The notes beneath the pieces were generated by a model, which did not search any database, was not told the origin of the DNA, and was given only the letters and a program-made list of their open reading frames with translations. The position numbers were made by a program, and so were the translations under genes. This document shows, piece by piece, positions 29,142 through 36,551 of a DNA stretch of 64,000 bases. Each line of letters begins with the position of its first letter. Position 1 is the stretch's first letter. This DNA is from Actinoplanes sp. L3-i22 (lineage in GTDB: Bacteria; Actinomycetota; Actinomycetes; Mycobacteriales; Micromonosporaceae): NCBI RefSeq assembly GCF_019704555.1, contig NZ_AP024745.1:1293501-1357500 (forward strand), read 5' to 3'.

Positions 29142-29771
29142 ATGCCGGAGCAACCGCAGTGGTCGGAGCGGACGCTCGACATGCCGCCGCAGGACCCGTG
29201 GGCGGAACCGCCGACGGTCACCGCGCCGGCCGTGCCGGAAGCTGGCGAGCCCACGCGGCCGCACCAGCCGACCTCCCCGGCGCCTCAGGCGCCGCAGTCA
29301 CCGCAGTCACCGTTCAGTCAGGGCCGGGCCTCGGTCACGCCACGCACCCAGCGGCAGGACCAGACCGCTGTGCACGAGCCGACCGGGACCGGCTGGCCGG
29401 GCACCTCCGCGCCGCGGGCCGAGCACAGCCTCGGCTGGCACATGCGCCGCCTGCGCCGCGGCGGCGAGTGGAGCACCGCCGCCGTCCTGTTCGCGTTTGT
29501 CTGCTGGGGCATCTGGGCGCTCTCCGAGGGCGGCTCGCTGGGCACCCCGATGGTGGTGTTCGTGATCACGTTGCTGGTCGGCGTGGGCGTCTTCGCGCTC
29601 GCCCGGCTGGTCGGCCGCCTGGTCCTGGAGAGGTATCTGAACCGTCCCCGCCACACGGCCCGCGGCGCGCACATGGTCGCCGGGCTGTATCTGACCGGCG
29701 TCGGGTTCACGTTCCTGCGCCAGACCGAATGGGTGATGGACGCCTTCAACTGGGTGAAGAGCGTCTTCTAG
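29142..29771 (+). CDS. membrane protein with Pro/Gln-rich cytoplasmic N-terminus
   Basis: 209 residues. A disordered Pro/Gln/Ser-rich region (1-90) is followed by RRGGEWSTAAVLFAFVCWGIWALSEGG and a second hydrophobic stretch (MVVFVITLLVGVGVFALARL). A third weak segment is near YLTGVGFTF. Two or three membrane helices are predicted. I do not recognise a family. The start ATG 29142 follows a GAGGGGG motif. It is divergent from the Eis-like gene. Confidence 0.75.
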   Translation: MPEQPQWSERTLDMPPQDPWAEPPTVTAPAVPEAGEPTRPHQPTSPAPQAPQSPQSPFSQGRASVTPRTQRQDQTAVHEPTGTGWPGTSAPRAEHSLGWHMRRLRRGGEWSTAAVLFAFVCWGIWALSEGGSLGTPMVVFVITLLVGVGVFALARLVGRLVLERYLNRPRHTARGAHMVAGLYLTGVGFTFLRQTEWVMDAFNWVKSVF

Positions 29772-29797
29772 CCACGTGTTGACGATGTTGAGTTGAG

Positions 29798-29840
29798 TCG
29801 ACTGTACGAATCAACGTTGATAGTTGATTCGTACAGTCGA
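29798..29840. repeat. 18-bp perfect inverted repeat between convergent genes
   Basis: Arms TCGACTGTACGAATCAAC (29798-29815) and its exact complement (29823-29840) flank a 7-base spacer GTTGATA. It lies in an unusually AT-rich 90-base gap with further GTTGA/TTGATT copies. It may act as a bidirectional terminator (no U-tract) or be a recombination or binding site. Confidence 0.85.
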
Positions 29841-29860
29841 TGTGTTGATTCATATTGACG

Positions 29861-30235
29861 TCAAGACGTCTCCGACACGTGGGCCGTGATGATCCGCCAG
29901 CCCTCGTCGAGACGGGCCCACGCCTGGGTCTGCCGGCCGACGACGTCCGATCCCGGATACCCGAAGAGCGTCGTGACGACGGCGGTGCTGACGCCGTACG
30001 TCTGGATCTGGGTCTCCTTCAATCGGCGGCCCGGCGGCAGCGGGCCCTGAGCGAGCCGCCACCGCCGCTGTTCCTCGATGTCGTTCTGCTGGTCGGCGAT
30101 GCCGAAGCGGACCGCCCGGTCGGCGAAGAAGCCGAGCATGCCTTCCACGTCGTTGTCGACCAGCGCCTGCTCGTACGCCTCGAACGCCGCCGCCACCTCG
30201 GCGACCACCTCGGGCCGGTCCCGTTCCACGGTCAC
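29861..30235 (-). CDS. AtzH-like (DUF3225) NTF2-fold protein
   Basis: 124 residues. EVVAEVAAAFEAYEQALVDN, AVRFGIADQQ and the end VGRQTQAWARLDEGWRIITA match the AtzH family. In cyanuric acid-degrading bacteria, AtzH removes a carboxyl group-linked intermediate (1,3-dicarboxyurea) in the biuret branch. Partners AtzE/AtzG and allophanate hydrolase AtzF are not in this window. GTG 30235 overlaps the permease stop (GTGA). It is the last gene of the putative ureide operon. Confidence 0.85.
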   Translation of the reverse strand: MTVERDRPEVVAEVAAAFEAYEQALVDNDVEGMLGFFADRAVRFGIADQQNDIEEQRRWRLAQGPLPPGRRLKETQIQTYGVSTAVVTTLFGYPGSDVVGRQTQAWARLDEGWRIITAHVSETS

Positions 30236-31842
30236 GCCGCGGAGGGCACGGGCACGCCGCCCTCGGGCGCCTCGGTGAACGCGTTGCCCTCCATCGCCGG
30301 CGGCTCGCCCGGCTCGGGCACCCGCGGCACGGGCTTGGTCAGCGCGACCAGCCCGAGAATCACGGTCAGGAACAGGTAGCCGAGCGCGACCTGCCCGTTC
30401 GCGTTCCACTGCACCTTCTCGGCGTGGATCAGCCCGACGAAGGTGAGCACCGCGCCGGACCCGGCGAAGACCGCCGCGTGCCAGAAGCGCTTGTCGATGA
30501 TGAACGCGACGATCGCCCCGAGCACCAGCCCGGCCAGGATCGCCCCTTCGCCGAGTGTCTTCAGCCCGTCGTAGACCACCCCGGCCCCGGTCAGCGCGTC
30601 GTTGCCGACCGCCGCCGCGGTGGTGCCGGCCGCCGCGAGCGCGTTGTCCATCTGGCCGGTCGCCCAGCTCGCGATGTTCGGGATGAGCGCGGCGACCACC
30701 GCCGCGGCGTGCGCCCGGGGCGTCGCCTGGAACGCCTGCGCGCCGATCAGCAGCCCGATGTAGAGCAGGATCGGCACGATCGCCGCGGTCGGGAAGATCG
30801 CGCCGAGCAGGCCGAACAGGCCGAAGAAGCAGAGCAGCGCGATCACCACGCCGGTCGCCATCGAGTAGCCGGTGCGGCCGCCGGCCGCCTTCCAGCCGGG
30901 GTGGCCGACGTAGACCGCGGGCGGGAACGGCGAGCCCAGGCAGGACCCGACGATCGCGCCGGCGCCGTCGGCGAGCAGCACGCTGCGCAGGTTGTACCGG
31001 TCGCCGGCGGTGGCCGCGCTCTCCACGTTGGTCATCGCCTCGGTGAAGTTGTAGACGCCGAGCGGGATCGCGGTGGCCAGCAGCGGCGCCATGTCCCGGA
31101 GCCCGTCGACCAGCAGGTCGAACTTGAGGTGCGGGAACGCGAACGCGATGTCCTTGGCGGCGGCGGTCACGTCCGGCACCGACATCGCCCCGCCGAGCCA
31201 GCCGATCGCCGAGCCGGCCAGCAGCGCGACCAGCCCGATCGGCAGGTTGAACGGCAGTTTCACGTCGGTGAGCAGGCCGATCAGCAGCAGGCCGAAGACC
31301 GGCAGGGCGATCCAGGCGGCCTTCCACATGTTGCCGGCCGGGTTCATCGAGATGAAGGTGATCGAGATGCCGGCCAGTGTGCCGAGCAGCGCCGCACGCG
31401 GCGCGTACTTGCGGATGTACGGCCCGACGAACGCCCCGATCAGCACGATCACGCCGATGATGAACGCCCAGGCGATGCCGGCCGTCCACGCCTTCACCGG
31501 GTCCTTGGTGGTCAGGTAGATCGGCAGCATGATCACGAAGATGACGATGAACATGTGCGGGACGCTCGGGCCGTACGGCATCGCCGTGACGTCCGTGCGG
31601 TTCTCCCGCGCGGCCAGCCGGCGGGCCAGCCAGGTGTAGTAGATGTTGCCGCCGACCAGGGCGATCCCGAGCGCCGGCAGGATCACGCCGAACACGTCGG
31701 AGGCCGGCATCTTGATCACGCCGAGGCAGAGCCCGGTGAGGGTGAGCACGTTGACCAGGACGTTGACGCCGAAGCCGAAGAAGGCGTTGGTGTCGCCCCG
31801 GACCCAGTAGGGAAGTTTGGCCGTGGTGGTGGTAGCGGTCAT
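30232..31842 (-). CDS. NCS2-family (xanthine/uracil/AzgA-like) permease
   Basis: 536 residues and about 12-14 hydrophobic segments. TAMPYGPSVPHMF, GIALVGGNIYYTWLARRLA, the central PLGVYNFTEAMTNVESA and GSPFPPAVYVGHPGWKAAGG motif resemble nucleobase-ascorbate/AzgA transporters. In this operon the substrate is more likely a ureide or a triazine breakdown product such as biuret than a purine; that is inference. ATG 31842 overlaps the upstream hydrolase stop (ATGA). Confidence 0.85.
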   Translation of the reverse strand: MTATTTTAKLPYWVRGDTNAFFGFGVNVLVNVLTLTGLCLGVIKMPASDVFGVILPALGIALVGGNIYYTWLARRLAARENRTDVTAMPYGPSVPHMFIVIFVIMLPIYLTTKDPVKAWTAGIAWAFIIGVIVLIGAFVGPYIRKYAPRAALLGTLAGISITFISMNPAGNMWKAAWIALPVFGLLLIGLLTDVKLPFNLPIGLVALLAGSAIGWLGGAMSVPDVTAAAKDIAFAFPHLKFDLLVDGLRDMAPLLATAIPLGVYNFTEAMTNVESAATAGDRYNLRSVLLADGAGAIVGSCLGSPFPPAVYVGHPGWKAAGGRTGYSMATGVVIALLCFFGLFGLLGAIFPTAAIVPILLYIGLLIGAQAFQATPRAHAAAVVAALIPNIASWATGQMDNALAAAGTTAAAVGNDALTGAGVVYDGLKTLGEGAILAGLVLGAIVAFIIDKRFWHAAVFAGSGAVLTFVGLIHAEKVQWNANGQVALGYLFLTVILGLVALTKPVPRVPEPGEPPAMEGNAFTEAPEGGVPVPSAA

Positions 31843-32498
31843 TTGTCTACCCCTTCGAGGGCGGCGATCACTGCGGGGGAGTCCGCGACCCAGCCGAAGA
31901 TCCCGCCCTGGGCGGCGATCATCTGCAGGCCGACACGCTGGAATTCGGGGAAGTAGGAGCCGACGCAGTCGGCCAGGACGAGGCACTCGTAGCCGCGGTC
32001 GTTGGCTTCCCGGACCGTGGTGTGGACGCAGACCTCGGTGGTGACCCCGGTGACGATCAGGCTGGTGCAACCCTCAAGGATCTTGGAAAGATCCGTTCCG
32101 TAGAAGGCGCCTTTGCCGGGCTTGTCGACGACGTCCTCGCCGTCGAGGGGCGCAAGCTCGTCGATGATGTCGTGGCCGTACTCGCCGCGAATCAGGATTT
32201 TCCCGAATCGTCCTTCTTGGCCGATCATCGAGCCACGCTTCAGCTTTGCCGGCGGGCAGTCCGACAAATCGGGCAGGTGGCCCTCGCGGGTGTGGATCAC
32301 CTTGAGGCCGGCGGCACGCCCGGCCGCCAGCAGCGCGGCGAGCGGCTCGATCGTCCGCCGCAGCTGTTTCACGTCGTTGCCCAGGCTCTCCCCGAAGCCA
32401 CCGGGCAGCAGGAAGTCCCGCTGCATGTCGATGACGATCAGCGCGGTGCTGCTCAGGTCGAACGAGAACGGGCCGGGATCGGCGGCGACGGTCGGCAT
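31839..32498 (-). CDS. isochorismatase-like cysteine hydrolase (possible triuret/ureide amidohydrolase)
   Basis: 219 residues. The triad is Asp in LIVIDMQRDFL, Lys in [14 protein letters not shown] and Cys in [22 protein letters not shown]. It is a diverged paralogue of the neighbouring biuret hydrolase homologue. Triuret hydrolase (TrtA) belongs to the same superfamily and can occur beside biuret hydrolase, so that role is a reasonable guess. The start ATG has GGAGG upstream. Confidence 0.82.
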   Translation of the reverse strand: MPTVAADPGPFSFDLSSTALIVIDMQRDFLLPGGFGESLGNDVKQLRRTIEPLAALLAAGRAAGLKVIHTREGHLPDLSDCPPAKLKRGSMIGQEGRFGKILIRGEYGHDIIDELAPLDGEDVVDKPGKGAFYGTDLSKILEGCTSLIVTGVTTEVCVHTTVREANDRGYECLVLADCVGSYFPEFQRVGLQMIAAQGGIFGWVADSPAVIAALEGVDK

Positions 32499-32501
32499 GG
32501 C

Positions 32502-33191
32502 TCAGGCCTCCGTCGCGGCGATCACGGCGTCCGACGTGGACACGCAGCCGAAGACGCCGCCCTGCATGGTCACCATGTGCAGCGCGGCGGCATGGTTGGC
32601 CGGGTCGGTCGCCCCGGTGCAGTCGCTCAGGATCAGGCACTCGTACCCGCGGTCGTTCGCCTCGCGCATGGTCGTGTGCACGCAGACATCCGTGGTGATG
32701 CCGGTCAGGATCAGATGCGTGATCCCGTGCGTACGCAGGATCAGGTCGAGGTTGGTGGCGTAGAACGCGCCCTTGCCCGGCTTGTCGACGATCACCTCGC
32801 CGGCCACCGGGGCCACCTCGGGCACGATCTCCCAGCCCGGCTCGCCCTTGATCAGGATCCGGCCGGACGGCCCCGGCGAGCCGATCTCGGCGCCGATCCG
32901 CGCGGAGCGCCAGCGTTTGTTCGCCGGCAGGTCGGAGAGGTCCGGGTCGTGTCCTTCCCGGGTATGGATGACCAGCATGCCCAGGTCGCGGACGTGCTGC
33001 AGAAGTTTGGCGGTGGCCGGCAGTCCGGCGCGGGTGAGCTCGATGTCGTAGCCCATCGCGTCGACGTAGCCGCCCGGCCCACAGAAGTCGGTCTGCCAGT
33101 CGATGCAGAGCAGCGCGGTCCGGCTCACCGGCACCGTGCCGTCGTAGGGCCAGGGATAGGGGTTGGCTTGGACACTCCCGATCGTCGGCAT
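32502..33191 (-). CDS. biuH: biuret amidohydrolase homologue (cysteine hydrolase)
   Basis: 229 residues. Hydrolyses biuret to allophanate and ammonia, if the assignment holds. From memory it follows Rhizobium BiuH closely: [73 protein letters not shown]. The Asp-Lys-Cys triad is complete. ATG 33191 is chosen; an in-frame GTG at 33230 would add 13 residues, and neither has a good ribosome site. A TGTCGACA palindrome (33201-33208) just upstream is a candidate GntR site. Confidence 0.85.
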   Translation of the reverse strand: MPTIGSVQANPYPWPYDGTVPVSRTALLCIDWQTDFCGPGGYVDAMGYDIELTRAGLPATAKLLQHVRDLGMLVIHTREGHDPDLSDLPANKRWRSARIGAEIGSPGPSGRILIKGEPGWEIVPEVAPVAGEVIVDKPGKGAFYATNLDLILRTHGITHLILTGITTDVCVHTTMREANDRGYECLILSDCTGATDPANHAAALHMVTMQGGVFGCVSTSDAVIAATEA

Positions 33192-33263
33192 ATCGTCGAT
33201 TGTCGACAGTTCTGTTTCCGGGAATCCCACCCCAGGTAACGCCGTGATTTCCCGGCGTGATCT

Positions 33264-33899
33264 TCAGATCAGGTAGGCGCGAGCTCCGTGCGCGTTCAGG
33301 GCCGAAAGAATTTCCGGTACGCCACCCCGCCGCACCGCCTCGAACAGCCGCTCGTGCCGGTGCACGCCGTCGGCCGGCCGCGCCGTCTCGGCCTCGCGGC
33401 GCATGTTCACCGCCATGTACAGCTGGATCTTCACCAGGATCGTCTCGTACAGTGCGGTCAGCTGCCGGTTCCCGCTGAGCGCGACCACCTCCACGTGGAA
33501 GCGGCGATGCGCGTTGGCCAGCTCCAGTCGATCCCCGGCGCCGGTCGCGGTCCGGATGGTGTCCAGCGCCGCGGTCAGCCGGGTCAGGTCGCGCCGCTCC
33601 GGAGCGGACGTCACCGCGTGCCGTTCCAGCAGGTCACGGAGCTCGTACAACTCCCGTACGTCGTCGTCGGAAAGCGTCGCCACCCGCGCGCCCCGCCGCG
33701 GGATGTGCTCGACCAGCCCCTGCTCGGCGAGGAGGCGCATCGCCTCGCGCAGCGGCGCGCGGCTGATCCCGAGGCGCTTGGTCAGCTGCTCCTCGACCAG
33801 TCGCTCGCCCGGATCGGTCCGCCCGCTCAGGATGTCCCGCCGCAGCCGATCGACCGCGAGCTCGACGAGGCTGTACGCCGCCAACTCCCCGTCACTCAC
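33264..33899 (-). CDS. GntR-family regulator, FCD subfamily
   Basis: 211 residues. The N-terminal winged helix is VELAVDRLRRDILSGR...GISRAPLREAMRLLAEQGLVE. A C-terminal all-helical FCD ligand domain follows, with metal-binding-like residues (AHRRFHVEVVALSGNRQL, HRHERLFEAV). It is first in the strand order of the ureide operon and probably regulates it, releasing DNA on binding a pathway acid or ureide. The start is GTG 33899. Confidence 0.87.
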   Translation of the reverse strand: MSDGELAAYSLVELAVDRLRRDILSGRTDPGERLVEEQLTKRLGISRAPLREAMRLLAEQGLVEHIPRRGARVATLSDDDVRELYELRDLLERHAVTSAPERRDLTRLTAALDTIRTATGAGDRLELANAHRRFHVEVVALSGNRQLTALYETILVKIQLYMAVNMRREAETARPADGVHRHERLFEAVRRGGVPEILSALNAHGARAYLI

Positions 33900-33911
33900 G
33901 CGCCCAGTCTG

Positions 33912-34016
33912 TCAGGAGCTGTCCCGCCCGCGGCGGCGGTCCCGGGCGGACAGCCAGATCGCCGCGAGGCTCATCGATATTCCCAGTCCGAGAAGGGCGA
34001 ACCAGAACACGGCCAT
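33912..34016 (-). CDS. possible 34-residue single-helix membrane peptide
   Basis: A short frame opens with MAVFWFALLGLGISMSLAAI, a clear membrane helix. It continues WLSA and ends in a basic tail RDRRRGRDSS. Small membrane peptides with this layout are common in actinomycetes. No ribosome-binding site is visible, so expression is uncertain. It lies between the GntR and AHSA1 genes on the same strand. Confidence 0.45.
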   Translation of the reverse strand: MAVFWFALLGLGISMSLAAIWLSARDRRRGRDSS

Positions 34017-34055
34017 GGGCGGAGGATAGCTTTCCCCCGCCCATCGCCGGCCCGG

Positions 34056-34562
34056 TCAGGCGTCGGCCAGCACCTTGCCGGTCTCCAGCAGCGACTTGAG
34101 GTCGCTGAGCACCCAGGCCCAGCCGCCGCCACCCTCGGCCGCGGCGTCCGGCGTGCCGGAGACCATGGTCGCGACCGCCGGGGCGTCGGTCACGTCATGC
34201 GTGATGGTCACCCGGCAGACGCCGGGCGCCGAGTCCTCGATCTCGTAGGTCAGCGTGGTGAAGCCCTCGGCCGCGGTGTTCGCGTCCATCAGCATCCGCC
34301 AGGTCTGGACGAGCCGGCGCGGTGCCTCGGCCTCCAGCACCTCACCGTCCAGGATCGGGTCCGGCATGTCGAAGCCGTTGGCCTTGGCGTAGTCCTTCAT
34401 GCCCTGGTTGGCGTTCGAGTGGTACTTGCCGCCCTTCTTCAGCTCGAAGAACTGCGGCGTCGCGTAGCCGTACTTCGCGTTCCACTCCGGATCGGTGATC
34501 GCCTGCCAGATCTTCTCCGGCGTGGACTTGATCCAGATGCGGAAGACCTTGGTGTCGCTCAT
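34056..34562 (-). CDS. SRPBCC/AHSA1 domain protein
   Basis: 168 residues. VFRIWIKSTPEKIWQAITDPEWNAKYGYATP is the usual opening of AHSA1-type START-like domains. GDGEV-like LDGEVLEAEAPRRLVQTW and TLTYEIED follow. It is a hydrophobic-ligand cavity protein. Such genes are regularly coupled with ArsR regulators, as here: ATG 34562 overlaps the arsR stop (ATGA). Confidence 0.85.
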   Translation of the reverse strand: MSDTKVFRIWIKSTPEKIWQAITDPEWNAKYGYATPQFFELKKGGKYHSNANQGMKDYAKANGFDMPDPILDGEVLEAEAPRRLVQTWRMLMDANTAAEGFTTLTYEIEDSAPGVCRVTITHDVTDAPAVATMVSGTPDAAAEGGGGWAWVLSDLKSLLETGKVLADA

Positions 34563-34879
34563 GACTCTTCCTCCAGCGTGCGCTTGAGATCGATGAGGGC
34601 TGTGACCTGGTGCTCGGTGTACTTGTCGATCCACCGGTCGTGGATCTGCCGGATCGGGACGACGTTGAGGAAGTGCAACTTCTCCCGCCCCGATCGGCGC
34701 GTGACGACGAGTCCCGCCTCCTCGAGCACCTTCAGGTGCTTGGCGACGCCGAACCGCGTCATGTCCAGCTCCGACTCCAGCTCGGTGAGCGTGCGGCCGT
34801 CCCGCCCGAAGAGCAGGTCGAGCAGGAAGCGACGGCTCGGGTCGGCCAGCGCCTTGAACACCCGATCGTCGTCCGTCAT
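34559..34879 (-). CDS. ArsR-family HTH regulator
   Basis: 106 residues. FKALADPSRRFLLDLL, LTELESELDMTRFGVAKHLKVLEEAGLV and the wing VVTRRSGREKLHFLN form a typical ArsR winged helix. There is no Cys metal site, so the signal is probably not a metal. It likely represses itself and the AHSA1 gene through the dyad at 34891-34910. Confidence 0.87.
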   Translation of the reverse strand: MTDDDRVFKALADPSRRFLLDLLFGRDGRTLTELESELDMTRFGVAKHLKVLEEAGLVVTRRSGREKLHFLNVVPIRQIHDRWIDKYTEHQVTALIDLKRTLEEES

Positions 34880-34890
34880 GACGCTAAGTT

Positions 34891-34910
34891 ATGTGACCAT
34901 TAGGTCACAT
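34891..34910. promoter_or_regulatory. ArsR operator dyad
   Basis: ATGTGACC-ATTA-GGTCACAT, a perfect 8-bp dyad 12 bases upstream of the arsR start, in an AT-richer stretch. Position and symmetry are those expected for an autoregulatory operator overlapping a promoter. Confidence 0.7.
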
Positions 34911-34984
34911 GTCAACCCCGGGCTGCCCTGCGGCCTCCAGCGTTCCTGGTGGGCGACGGTCATGACGGGCGAATGCCGAAGCCG

Positions 34985-35488
34985 CTAGCGGCGCCGGGCG
35001 AGCATCTCCTGCTCCAGCTCCCAGGACTCGCCGTCATCCGTCGAGACGTACCCCAGCCAGCGGAAACTTCCCTCGGTCAGCTCGGTGAAGAGCCAGCGCA
35101 CCGACGTCCCGTCACCCTGCCGGCCCTCCTGGACGATGTCACCGTTCTCCCCGGCCCGGCCGGTCAGCGTCCACGTCCGCCCCAGCGGCGAGAACCAGAC
35201 GATGTGCCAGTGATCCGCCTCCGGGTCGTAGAGCCGCATCGTGCTCCCGGTCCGGCTGACCGGCCACCCGTCCGGCCCGGGCACGGTGAACCACATGACG
35301 TCCTGCACCGCACGCCCGGCCAGGACCCACCCGAACGTCCACACCACGGTTCCGGTGAGCCACTCGCCGTCCGGGAGCCGATAGCGGTTGATCACGTCCC
35401 AGGTGCCGACCAGCCGACCATAAAGATCAAGAGCTTTTTCATTGCTTGCGTACGGACGATCCGCCGCGAGCCCGTCGAGAAGCGTCAT
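34985..35488 (-). CDS. hypothetical protein, DUF1579-like beta-barrel
   Basis: 167 residues. LYGRLVGTWDVINRYRLPDG, GRAVQDVMWF, MRLYDPEADHWHIVWFSP and FRWLGYVSTDDGESWELEQEM give the alternating Trp/aromatic strand pattern of small lipocalin-like or DUF1579 barrels. No catalytic motif is evident. ATG 35488. It is divergent from the AraC-type regulator, which could control it. Confidence 0.65.
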   Translation of the reverse strand: MTLLDGLAADRPYASNEKALDLYGRLVGTWDVINRYRLPDGEWLTGTVVWTFGWVLAGRAVQDVMWFTVPGPDGWPVSRTGSTMRLYDPEADHWHIVWFSPLGRTWTLTGRAGENGDIVQEGRQGDGTSVRWLFTELTEGSFRWLGYVSTDDGESWELEQEMLARRR

Positions 35489-35561
35489 GCCCCGACCCTC
35501 CCGCCCGGCCGCCGGCCCGGTCTTGAACGAACTTGTCGTACCCCGTCGCTACGGTCGGGCC

Positions 35562-36551
35562 ATGTTGGAGTTCCGGGCGCTGTGCACCGCCGGGCAGACC
35601 AGGGCCACCGCGGTCCGCTGCCCCGGCGGCCACTCCGCCGAGGAGCCGGTCGTCGCCGCCGCGGTCGTGCTCGTCCGGCGCGGCCTGTTCGTCCGGCACA
35701 CCGGCGGCCGGGCCGTCCTGGCCGACGTCACCACGGGCTATCTGCAGCGTCCCGGCGAGACCCAGCGGATCAGCCATCCCCGCGGCGGTGACGTCTGCAC
35801 CTCGCTGACCGTCCCGCCGGAACTCGCCGACCGCTTCGCCCACGCCGGCCCGGTGCGCGTCCCGGCGGCCGCCGACCTGATCCACCGCCGATTGCTCGCG
35901 GCCCCGCCGGGGGAGCGGTCCGACCTGGTGGGGGAACTGCTGGCCGCGCTCCTCCCGGCGTCCCGGGTGGCCCGGGCGGCGCACCCGGTGGTCGAGGGCG
36001 TGCGCGAGTTGCTGCACACCGACCCGGCTCTCGACCTGACCGCGCTCGCCGAGTCCGCCGGCTGGTCGCCGTGGCATCTGTCCCGCTCGTTCCGCCAGGT
36101 CACCGGGTCCACGCTGAGCGCCTATCGCCGCCGCCTGCGGGTCCGCGCCGCGATCGACGACCTGGCCGCCGACCCGGCGGCCGGCCTGGCCACGATCGCG
36201 GCCCGCGCGGGATTCGCCGACCAGGCACACATGACCCGGGCGATCCGCGCCGAGACCGGCTCGCCCCCGGCCGCGCTCCGCCGCCGGCTGTCCGACAGTG
36301 ATCAGGCCACGCCGCGGCCCTCCCGGGCCGCCCCGCCGCTCGCGTATGCTCCCCGCGGCGAAGCCGTAGCGCAGAGGTCGTCGCGCCTTGGCACCGAGCA
36401 GGAGGACGCCGGTTCGAATCCGGTCGGCTTCGCCCCCGAAACCGTCCCGAGGCCGGGCCCACCGGTCCCGGAGTCCGCTCCGAGGCCGGGCCGACTCGTC
36501 TCGGAAACCGCTCGGAGCCCGTCCCGAGGGTGGGCCGATGAGCGGGCATGA
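35562..36551 (+). CDS. AraC-family regulator with unusual read-through tail
   Basis: About 329 residues. The N-terminal cupin-like sensor (1-125) is followed by a two-HTH AraC domain: LDLTALAESAGWSPWHLSRSF, then LATIAARAGFADQAHMTRAI, ending near PPAALRRRL (about 245). The last 80 residues are low-complexity and are coded across the tRNA-like element at 36360-36432 and into the next gene. That tail is therefore probably not selected as protein, or the reading frame is open by chance. ATG 35562 begins the homologous region. Confidence 0.78.
   Translation: MLEFRALCTAGQTRATAVRCPGGHSAEEPVVAAAVVLVRRGLFVRHTGGRAVLADVTTGYLQRPGETQRISHPRGGDVCTSLTVPPELADRFAHAGPVRVPAAADLIHRRLLAAPPGERSDLVGELLAALLPASRVARAAHPVVEGVRELLHTDPALDLTALAESAGWSPWHLSRSFRQVTGSTLSAYRRRLRVRAAIDDLAADPAAGLATIAARAGFADQAHMTRAIRAETGSPPAALRRRLSDSDQATPRPSRAAPPLAYAPRGEAVAQRSSRLGTEQEDAGSNPVGFAPETVPRPGPPVPESAPRPGRLVSETARSPSRGWADERA
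36360..36432 (+). ncRNA. tRNA-like RNA without a normal anticodon arm
   Basis: Acceptor GAAGCCG (36360-36366) pairs perfectly with CGGCTTC (36425-36431). The D arm is GCGC / GCGC (36369-36372, 36383-36386) with a GG-containing loop. The T arm is GCCGG-TTCGAAT-CCGGT (36408-36424) with a canonical T-loop. Only 21 bases lie between the D and T arms and they form no 5-bp stem with a 7-base loop; the best pairing is a 3-4 bp CCT/AGG-type stem with an 11-12 base loop. No CCA is encoded. D/T-loop contacts look possible, so it could fold as a tRNA mimic. Confidence 0.65.

Noticed and set aside
29798..29840. CRISPR or IS end at the AT-rich inverted repeat
   Set aside because: Only one repeat pair, no spacers, no transposase gene and no target duplication nearby.
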